Below are positions 1-5,460 of a stretch of DNA of 12,795 nucleotides, one piece after another (the first letter of the stretch is position 1; each line of letters begins with the position of its first letter). Location of the stretch: contig JAOPWG010000428.1 of assembly GCA_025965775.1 (NCBI GenBank), positions 1 through 12,795 of the forward strand. Direction: 5' to 3'. The notes below the pieces were generated by a model. The model was not told the origin of the DNA. It saw only the letters and a list, made by a program, of their open reading frames with translations, and did no database searches. The translations under genes and the position numbers were made by a program. Source of the DNA: Modestobacter sp. Its GTDB lineage: Bacteria; Actinomycetota; Actinomycetes; Mycobacteriales; Geodermatophilaceae.

Positions 1-962
1 CGGTCTCCCGGCTGACCGAGGGGGAGCGGGAGAAGCTGCTGCGCCTCGACGAGGTGCTGCACCGGCGGGTCGTCGGCCAGGACGAGGCAGTGCAGGCGGT
101 CGCGGACGCGATCATCCGGGCCCGGTCCGGGGTCAAGGACCCGCGCCGGCCGACCGGTTCGTTCATCTTCCTGGGCCCGACCGGCGTCGGGAAGACGGAG
201 CTGGGCAAGGCGCTGGCCGAGGCGCTGTTCGACTCCGAGGACAACATCGTCCGGATCGACATGAGCGAGTACCAGGAACGGCACACCGTCTCCCGCCTGG
301 TCGGCGCTCCTCCCGGGTACGTCGGCTACGAGGAGGGCGGGCAGCTCACCGAGGCCGTGCGCCGTCGTCCCTACGCCGTCGTCCTCTTCGACGAGATCGA
401 GAAGGCACACCCGGACGTGTTCAACACGTTGCTCCAGGTCCTCGACGACGGCCGGCTCACCGACGCGCAGGGCCGCACCGTGGACTTCCGCAACACGGTG
501 ATCATCATGACCTCGAACATCGGGTCGCAGCACCTGCTCGACGGCGTCACCCCGGACGGGCAGCTCAAGCCCGAGGCGCGGGACCTGGTGATGGCCGAGC
601 TGCGGGGGCACTTCCGACCGGAGTTCCTCAACCGGGTCGACGACACCGTGCTGTTCACCCCGCTCAACCCGGGCGAGATCGAGAACATCGTCGAGCTGAT
701 GCTCGCCGACCTGCGCGTACGGCTCGCCGAACGCGGCATCACGGTCGAGATCAGCGAGGAGGCCAAGCGCTTCATCGCGCGGGAGGGTTACGACCCGGTG
801 TACGGCGCCCGGCCGCTGCGGCGGTTCATCGCCCGCGAGGTGGAGACCCAGGTCGCCCGGGCACTGCTGCGCGACGGCGCGATCGAGGGATCCACGGTGC
901 GGGTCGACGTGCACGGCGATCGGCTCGTCGTCACCCACCAGCCGGTGGGAGCGCAGGCATGA
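1..962 (+). CDS. clpB: ATP-dependent disaggregase ClpB, C-terminal part (5' end outside window)
   Basis: The frame is open from base 3 to the TGA at 960-962; about 319 residues remain of a protein that in this family is usually about 850-880 residues. What is present is the second AAA+ domain (D2) and the C-terminal small domain: Walker A GPTGVGKT (174-197), a GYVGYEEGG pore loop (315-341), Walker B VVLFDE (378-395), a TSN sensor, and the GYDPVYGARPLRR segment of the C-domain. The opening VSRL-EGEREKLL stretch resembles ClpB more than ClpC, and I see no ClpP-binding loop in this part. ClpB unfolds aggregated proteins with DnaK/DnaJ/GrpE in the cytoplasm. Its stop overlaps the thioredoxin start (ATGA), so it leads the downstream redox genes in one operon. 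ClpC is the main alternative, judged less likely. Confidence 0.9.
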   Translation, partial: VSRLTEGEREKLLRLDEVLHRRVVGQDEAVQAVADAIIRARSGVKDPRRPTGSFIFLGPTGVGKTELGKALAEALFDSEDNIVRIDMSEYQERHTVSRLVGAPPGYVGYEEGGQLTEAVRRRPYAVVLFDEIEKAHPDVFNTLLQVLDDGRLTDAQGRTVDFRNTVIIMTSNIGSQHLLDGVTPDGQLKPEARDLVMAELRGHFRPEFLNRVDDTVLFTPLNPGEIENIVELMLADLRVRLAERGITVEISEEAKRFIAREGYDPVYGARPLRRFIAREVETQVARALLRDGAIEGSTVRVDVHGDRLVVTHQPVGAQA

Positions 963-1462
963 CCGCCGCCGTGACACCGCGGACGAGCACGGTCACCTGC
1001 CCGCACTGCAGCAAGAGGAACCGGGTCCCGGCCGCGGCCGATTCCGTCCCGAGGTGCGGGAACTGCCACCAGGCGCTGCCCTGGATCGTCGACGCGGGCG
1101 ACGACGACTTCGCCGAGGTCGTCGAACACAGCCCGGTGCCGGTGCTGGTGGACCTGTGGGCGACCTGGTGCGGGCCCTGCCGGATGGTGAGCCCGGCCCT
1201 GGAACGCATTGCCGTGGAACGGGCCGGTGAGCTCAAACTGGCGAAGGTCGACGTCGACACCGCGCCCCGGCTGAGCCAGCGGTTCGAGGTGCGCGCCGTC
1301 CCGACGCTGATGGTGTGGCGCGACGGCGAGCTGCTCGCCCGCCAGCCCGGCGCCGCACCGGAACCGGCGCTGCGCAACTGGCTGGACCAGGCGCTGAACG
1401 GCCAGGTGCGGGACGACCGGGTGCGGGACGACCGGGCGCGGGACGCGAAGGGGGACCACTGA
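959..1462 (+). CDS. trxC: Thioredoxin 2 type (TrxC-like) with N-terminal zinc ribbon
   Basis: The protein has 167 residues. An N-terminal zinc ribbon has C14, C17, C33 and C36 (CPHC ... CGNC), followed by a thioredoxin fold with the active site WCGPC at 70-74 and the cis-proline AVPT at 113-116. This is the Trx2/TrxC architecture, a cytoplasmic protein-disulfide reductase whose zinc ribbon is reported to respond to oxidants. The C-terminus beyond about residue 148 is a charged tail built from a 15-bp tandem repeat (VRDDR, VRDDR, ARDA), not part of the fold. The ATG overlaps the clpB stop, which suggests translational coupling of disaggregase and thiol reductant. A TrxR-fold gene lies two genes downstream but lacks the cysteines that normally reduce thioredoxin, so the electron donor is uncertain. 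Confidence 0.92.
   Translation: MTAAVTPRTSTVTCPHCSKRNRVPAAADSVPRCGNCHQALPWIVDAGDDDFAEVVEHSPVPVLVDLWATWCGPCRMVSPALERIAVERAGELKLAKVDVDTAPRLSQRFEVRAVPTLMVWRDGELLARQPGAAPEPALRNWLDQALNGQVRDDRVRDDRARDAKGDH
1406..1450 (+). repeat. Three-unit 15-bp tandem repeat in trxC 3' end
   Basis: Two exact copies of GTGCGGGACGACCGG (1406-1420, 1421-1435) are followed by a diverged third unit (1436-1450, nine of the first ten bases identical). The period is in frame, so copy number changes would only lengthen or shorten the charged VRDDR tail of the thioredoxin. The last unit also supplies the AAGGGGG Shine-Dalgarno-like stretch ahead of the ATG at 1462. Confidence 0.85.
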
Positions 1463-1506
1463 TGGACCTCGGCCACCGGAGTGCGAACGCGAGAGGCCCC
1501 CGGTGA
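1462..1506 (+). other. Possible 14-codon coupling mini-ORF between trxC and the UBP gene
   Basis: An ATG at 1462-1464 overlaps the trxC stop (TGATG) and opens a 14-codon frame, MDLGHRSANARGPR, whose TGA (1504-1506) overlaps the GTG start of the next gene (GTGA). An AAGGGGG stretch sits 7 bases upstream of the ATG. It would fill the 40-base gap between the two genes with continuous translation. Chance is a real alternative in a sequence this GC-rich, and nothing in the peptide is recognisable. Confidence 0.25.
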
Positions 1507-1781
1507 CCGCCGGGATCCCCGTCCGGCCCGATCCGCACGTGGCCTTCATCCGCGACGACGTCGTGCCGCGCACCCCACAGGGCTGCGAGGAGTGCCTGCG
1601 GATCGGGTCCCCCTGGGTGCACCTGCGGCTGTGCCTGACCTGCGGGCACGTCGGCTGCTGCGACTCCTCGCCGAATCGGCACGCCCGCCGGCATGCCGGG
1701 CTGGTCGGCCATCCCATCGTCCAGTCCTTCCAGCCGGGGGAGGACTGGCGGTGGTGCTTCGTCGACGAGGCGATGGTGTGA
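1503..1781 (+). CDS. UBP-type zinc finger protein
   Basis: This 92-residue protein is essentially one ZnF-UBP domain (the fold found in deubiquitinases and HDAC6). The metal-binding pattern is visible: C28 and C31, then C44 and C47 in the LRLCLTCGHVGCCDSS segment (C52/C53), H60, H64 and H70, closing with the WRWC motif that is typical of the family. The GTG at 1503 follows a GAGAGG stretch with about 7 bases spacing; the stop overlaps the next gene by GTGA. In eukaryotes the domain binds a free C-terminal Gly-Gly tail; the bacterial role is not established. Its position between thioredoxin and a reductase-fold protein suggests it acts with one of them, perhaps as an adaptor or zinc/redox sensor, which is inference. 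Confidence 0.88.
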   Translation: MTAGIPVRPDPHVAFIRDDVVPRTPQGCEECLRIGSPWVHLRLCLTCGHVGCCDSSPNRHARRHAGLVGHPIVQSFQPGEDWRWCFVDEAMV

Positions 1782-3505
1782 CGGCTGCGCGGGCGGCCGA
1801 GGGCAGCCACGGTGTCCAGGAGCTCCTGGCGGACCTGCCGCCCGGGGAGACACCCGACCTCGCCGGGGCGTTCCCCCGGCTCGACGAGTCGCGCCTGCGG
1901 GCGCTGGAGGCCTGGGGGTACCGTCGGCCGACCAGGCGTGGTGACGTGCTCATCGCCGAGGGGGAGCCGGAGGACACCTTCTACGTGACGCTGTCCGGCC
2001 GGGTCGCCGTCGTCGAGGCCTTCGGGACCCCCGACCAGCGGGTGGTGCGGGTACACGGCCCCGGACGTTTCCTCGGCGAACTCGGCGTGCTGACCGGGCA
2101 GCCGGCGTTCTTCACCACCGTCGTGGTCGACCCCGGGGAGGCGCTTGCAGTCCCGGCCGAGCGACTCCGCGCGCTGGCCGCCACCGACCCCCCCTTCGGT
2201 GACCAGGTGCTGCGCGCCTACCTGGTGCGGCGCTGGCTGGCGCTGGGCGAGGGGCTGGGGTTCCGGATCATCGGCTCCCGGTACTCCGCCGGCACGCGGA
2301 TGCTGCGCGAGTTCGCCGCCCGCAACCGGCTGCCGCACCGGTTCGTCGACCTGGAGACCGACCCGTCGGCGGAGCGGCTGCTCCGCGAGCTCGGGCTGGG
2401 CCCCGACCAGACGCCGATCGTGCTCTACCGGGACCGGCTGCTGCGCAATCCCTCCCCGGCCGAGCTGGCCGCGGTGTTCGGGCTGCGCGAGGACGTCGAC
2501 CAGGAGAAGGTCTGTGACCTGGTGATCGTCGGTGCCGGGCCCGCCGGGCTTGCGGCCGCGGTGTACGGCGCGTCAGAAGGCCTGGACACCACGTTGCTCG
2601 ATGCCGTCGCGACGGGCGGTCAGGCTGCCCGGACGTCGAGGATCGAGAACTATCTCGGATTCCCGGCAGGCATCTCCGGTGGCGAGCTGGCCGAGCGCGC
2701 GGTGTTGCAGGCCGAGCGGTTCGGGGCCCGGCGGACCGTGCCGGCCGAGGTGGTGGGTCTGGAGCGGCGCGACGGGAACTACGTGCTGCGCCTCGCCGAC
2801 GGAGGTGAGGTGACCGCGCACTGCGTGATCGTCGCGACCGGCATGCGCATCCGCAGGCTCCCGGTGCCGCGGCTGGCGGAGTTCGAGGACACCTGCGTCT
2901 ACTACGCGGCCACACCTGTCGAGGCCCAGCAGTGCGTCGGTGACCCGGTGGTGGTCGTCGGTGGCGGCAACTCGGCCGGTCAGGCCGCGCTCTTCCTCGC
3001 CGATCACGCCGCCGAGGTCCGGATGGTGGTCAGGGAGTCCACGCTCGACGAGTACATGTCCCGCTATCTGGCCGACCGGATCGCCGGCGATCCGCGCATC
3101 GAGGTGCACCTGCACTCCGAGGTCGAGGACATGGAGGGCGAGCGTGGACGGCTCGAAGCGGTCGTGGTCAGGGACATCGCGACCGAGGAGCGGCAGCGCC
3201 TGCCCGCCCGCGACCTGATGGTGTTCATCGGGGGGAACCCGAGCACCTCGTGGCTGCCCGACTCGGTGACCGTCGATGCGGGCGGCTACATCGTGACCGG
3301 GTCGGGAGCCCGCCGAGCCACGGACACGGCGGACACCGTCGAGTCCATGTCGCTGCCCCTACCGCTGCCGCTGGAGACCAGTTGGCCCGGCATGTTCGCG
3401 GCAGGTGACGTGCGCAGCGGCTCGGTCAAGCGGGTGGCCTCGGCGGTGGGCGAGGGCGCCATGGCCGTGCGGCTGGTGCACGAGCACCTGGCGACGTCGC
3501 GGTGA
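1778..3505 (+). CDS. Fusion protein: CNB domain + glutaredoxin-like domain + thioredoxin-reductase-fold FAD oxidoreductase
   Basis: The protein has 575 residues from the GTG at 1778, which overlaps the preceding stop; an upstream GTG at 1481 would only read through the UBP gene in another frame. Residues about 35-155 form a cyclic-nucleotide-binding (CNB) fold. Residues about 162-238 form a thioredoxin/glutaredoxin-like segment without a CxxC. Residues 245-575 are a TrxR fold: FAD-binding GAGPAG (252-257), NAD(P)H-binding GGGNSA (395-400), and the C-terminal FAD motif MFAAGDVRSGSVKR (539-552). The redox-active CxxC expected just before the second Rossmann motif is replaced by CVYYAAT (373-379); the only cysteines are C246, C349, C373 and C386. 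The CNB loop reads GELGVLTGQPAFFT, with Ala110 where cAMP binders have Arg. It is probably an NAD(P)H-dependent flavoprotein of unknown acceptor in the cytoplasm, not a classical thioredoxin reductase. Confidence 0.87.
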   Translation: MTAARAAEGSHGVQELLADLPPGETPDLAGAFPRLDESRLRALEAWGYRRPTRRGDVLIAEGEPEDTFYVTLSGRVAVVEAFGTPDQRVVRVHGPGRFLGELGVLTGQPAFFTTVVVDPGEALAVPAERLRALAATDPPFGDQVLRAYLVRRWLALGEGLGFRIIGSRYSAGTRMLREFAARNRLPHRFVDLETDPSAERLLRELGLGPDQTPIVLYRDRLLRNPSPAELAAVFGLREDVDQEKVCDLVIVGAGPAGLAAAVYGASEGLDTTLLDAVATGGQAARTSRIENYLGFPAGISGGELAERAVLQAERFGARRTVPAEVVGLERRDGNYVLRLADGGEVTAHCVIVATGMRIRRLPVPRLAEFEDTCVYYAATPVEAQQCVGDPVVVVGGGNSAGQAALFLADHAAEVRMVVRESTLDEYMSRYLADRIAGDPRIEVHLHSEVEDMEGERGRLEAVVVRDIATEERQRLPARDLMVFIGGNPSTSWLPDSVTVDAGGYIVTGSGARRATDTADTVESMSLPLPLPLETSWPGMFAAGDVRSGSVKRVASAVGEGAMAVRLVHEHLATSR

Positions 3506-3529
3506 CGGACCGGTGTAGAGGGGATGGAC

Positions 3530-3973
3530 ATGGCCGGGATTCCTGATGTGCAGCGGTTCTTCCGCTCGGTGGGCAGCGTCGACGTGGACAAGGCGGACGT
3601 GCAGCGCTTCCGGACCTTCGTCGACGAGAAGGTCGACGACATCGCGATCGCCGGCCGCGACGCCGCACGCTGGAACGGCAGGGACGTGATCGCCCCGCAG
3701 GATCTCCCGATCACCCGGGGACTGCGGGAGCGGATGCGCGAGTTCGGCAAGCTCGACGAGGCCGACCAGATCCGCGAGCTCCTGCGCGGCACCCTGCGCC
3801 GTCCCCCCGATGACGTGACGTTCGGTGAGGAGACGGAGGACGTGCTCACCGACGTCTTCGGCGGCATCAGCGTCGCGCTGGCGCGGTCGTTCCGCATGGT
3901 CGACCCCGAGGTGGAGAACCCGTCGACCCAGCACTGGGACCGCGTGTTCGACCTGTTCCGGCTGATGGTCTAG
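3530..3973 (+). CDS. DUF1931 family bacterial histone-fold protein
   Basis: The 147-residue protein resembles, from memory, the Thermus/Aquifex DUF1931 proteins with a pseudodimeric double histone fold: an N-terminal VQRFFRSVGSVDVDKADVQR helix, the NGRDVI...DLPIT(R/K)GL loop-helix in the middle, and a C-terminal ALARSF...DPEVENPSTQHWDR..DLF segment. The second half repeats the first fold in degenerate form. The start is chosen at ATG 3530 because the AGAGGGG stretch (3517-3523) is 6 bases from it, whereas it abuts the in-frame ATG at 3524. It follows the CNB-reductase by 24 bases in the same operon and is the last gene before a terminator. DNA binding is plausible from the fold but not shown; compaction or protection of DNA during stress is inference. 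Confidence 0.88.
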   Translation: MAGIPDVQRFFRSVGSVDVDKADVQRFRTFVDEKVDDIAIAGRDAARWNGRDVIAPQDLPITRGLRERMREFGKLDEADQIRELLRGTLRRPPDDVTFGEETEDVLTDVFGGISVALARSFRMVDPEVENPSTQHWDRVFDLFRLMV

Positions 3974-3987
3974 GGCGTGCTGGTGGT

Positions 3988-4011
3988 CTCGGGCTGGTGA
4001 GCCCGGGTTTT
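3988..4011 (+). terminator. Rho-independent-like terminator after DUF1931 gene
   Basis: The inverted repeat CTCGGGCT (3988-3995) / AGCCCGGG (4000-4007) has a GGTG loop, one T-G wobble pair, and is followed directly by TTTT (4008-4011). It lies between two convergent genes and would end the clpB-to-DUF1931 transcript. The T-run is short, and on the opposite strand the hairpin has no good T-run, so it is best read as serving the + strand. Confidence 0.65.
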
Positions 4012-4025
4012 GGTCCGGGGAACGG

Positions 4026-5135
4026 TCAGAGTTCGCCGAGGGTGACCTGAAGTTGTTCCTGGCCGTTCCCGCGCTCGACCGTCACCCGGACCGCCTGTCC
4101 GGGCTGGAGGCCGGCGAGGACGGTGCCCAGGCTCTGCGCCGTCGGCGTCTGCTGGTCCTCGACGGAGACGATGATGTCACCGGGCCGGATGCCGGCGGCG
4201 TCGGCAGGCCCCCCGGGGGTCACGGCGATCACCGCGACGCCCCTCGGGTGTCCGGCCTGGTCGAGGACCGTGGTGACCTGCACGCCCATGGCGGCCCGGC
4301 CGGAGTTGGCGACGGTGCCGTTCTGCACGAGTTGGTCGGTGATGCGTGTGACCTGGTTGGAGGGGATGGCGAAACCGATACCGGGCGCGGCGCCGCCCTC
4401 CGGGGCATTGGCAGCCAGCGTCGGAATGCCCAGGACCTGGCCCCGCAGGTCGACCAGGGCGCCGCCACTGTTGCCCGGATTGATCGGTGCGGACGTCTGC
4501 AGCATGTCCGGCAACGTGGCGCCCGGGCTCTGCCCGGTCGCAGGTTCGGTCACGGTGCGGCCGGTCGCGGAGACGATGCCGTTGGTGACCGTGGCGGACA
4601 ATCCCAGAGGGTTGCCCATGGCCAGCACGATCGCCCCGACCTGGGCCTGGGAGGAGTCGGCGAACGTGGCCGGCTGCAGCCCCTGCCCTCCGGTGACCTT
4701 GATGACCGCGAGGTCGTTGGGTGGATAGCTGCCCACCAGCGAGGCCTGGAACGTAGTGGCCGAGCCGGCGGCCAGGACCTGGAACTGCTGGTCGGTCCCG
4801 ACCACATGCGCGTTGGTCACGATGTCACCGCCGGAGTCGTAGACGACCCCGGACCCCAGCCCGGTGCTGCTCCGGATCTCGACGACGCTCGGCAGCACCT
4901 GCTGGATGACGTTCTCGAAGGCTGTCTGCTCGGCCACCTCGGTGCCGCCGCCGGCTGACCCGGCGGCTGCACTGCCGGAGGCCGATGACCCCGAGGCTGC
5001 TGCCCCCGAGTGGCTGGCACTCGTGCACCCGGTCACGACGAGCAGGCTCAGCACGGCCGCCAGGACGACCCGACAGCTCCGACGTCCAACGGCGGGGCCG
5101 AGCGGGAGACGGTGGGTCGGGGCCGGTGTGGTCAC
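4026..5135 (-). CDS. HtrA/DegP-like serine protease with PDZ domain, predicted lipoprotein
   Basis: The protein has 369 residues. The GTG at 5135 is chosen because GAGGAGG lies 5 bases upstream of it; a longer form starting at 5201 adds 22 residues without such a site. A basic-hydrophobic signal segment ends in the lipobox VTGC (Cys37), followed by an Ala/Ser/Gly linker to about residue 65. The S1C protease domain has the triad His110 (TNAHVVG), Asp141 (NDLAVIKV) and Ser223 (PGNSGGAL). A PDZ domain spans about residues 277-369. It should act outside the membrane as an envelope quality-control or signalling protease. It is convergent with the DUF1931 gene and has its own 325-bp upstream gap, so it is probably transcribed alone. 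The physiological substrate cannot be told from sequence. Confidence 0.92.
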   Translation of the reverse strand: MTTPAPTHRLPLGPAVGRRSCRVVLAAVLSLLVVTGCTSASHSGAAASGSSASGSAAAGSAGGGTEVAEQTAFENVIQQVLPSVVEIRSSTGLGSGVVYDSGGDIVTNAHVVGTDQQFQVLAAGSATTFQASLVGSYPPNDLAVIKVTGGQGLQPATFADSSQAQVGAIVLAMGNPLGLSATVTNGIVSATGRTVTEPATGQSPGATLPDMLQTSAPINPGNSGGALVDLRGQVLGIPTLAANAPEGGAAPGIGFAIPSNQVTRITDQLVQNGTVANSGRAAMGVQVTTVLDQAGHPRGVAVIAVTPGGPADAAGIRPGDIIVSVEDQQTPTAQSLGTVLAGLQPGQAVRVTVERGNGQEQLQVTLGEL

Positions 5136-5201
5136 GGTCGCCTCCTCGTCAGGAGCAGCTCCGAAGCCGGGTCGCGTCAGTGGTGCCCGGTGCGTCGTCA
5201 C

Positions 5202-5217
5202 GGTCGTCCGGACGACC
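5202..5217. promoter_or_regulatory. Perfect 16-bp palindrome upstream of the protease gene
   Basis: GGTCGTCCGGACGACC is its own reverse complement. It lies 66 bases upstream of the protease GTG (5135) and outside any convincing gene, which is where an operator would be expected. I do not recognise the regulator. Short GC-rich palindromes also arise by chance at this base composition. Confidence 0.4.
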
Positions 5218-5314
5218 CGGTGCGCGCAGGAACCCCCCGGGGACGAGATGGCTGTCGGACCTGCCGGCGAAGAGCAGGTTCATGTGACCGCGGAGCCGGA
5301 CCTGCTGTCCATCG

Positions 5315-5333
5315 GCAGGATTCCCGATCCTGC
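5315..5333. repeat. Inverted repeat GCAGGAT-N5-ATCCTGC in the protease/PucR gap
   Basis: Perfect 7-base arms (5315-5321 and 5327-5333) flank TCCCG. The site could be an operator for the protease promoter or a weak hairpin after the PucR gene; there is no T-run. The rest of the gap 5136-5460 holds no gene I can support: its open frames lack a ribosome binding site and recognisable residues, and no clear -35/-10 pair was found. Confidence 0.35.
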
Positions 5334-5460
5334 TCGCGTGCGGTGTGGACGGTCCGCGGTGGCGGCCGGCGGCAACCCTCGGCATCGGCCTGGGCGGTCA
5401 GCCCGGTCGAGATGGTCGGACATGGGGGATCTGCGCGGATCGCACGGGTGGGCAGCCGGC

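Noticed and set aside
1481..1777. Upstream in-frame extension of the CNB/reductase fusion to GTG 1481
   Set aside because: It reads the UBP zinc finger gene in another frame, yields an Arg/Pro/Ala-rich sequence with no domain, and the GTGA overlap at 1778 is a natural start.
788..2338. Long open frame on the - strand opposite clpB, trxC and the CNB fusion
   Set aside because: It is antisense to well-supported genes and its product is low-complexity Pro/Arg/Gly/His; long antisense frames are normal at this GC content.
5149..5385. 78-codon frame on the - strand between the protease and PucR genes
   Set aside because: No ribosome binding site, no recognisable motif, and it overlaps the protease promoter region and translation start signals.
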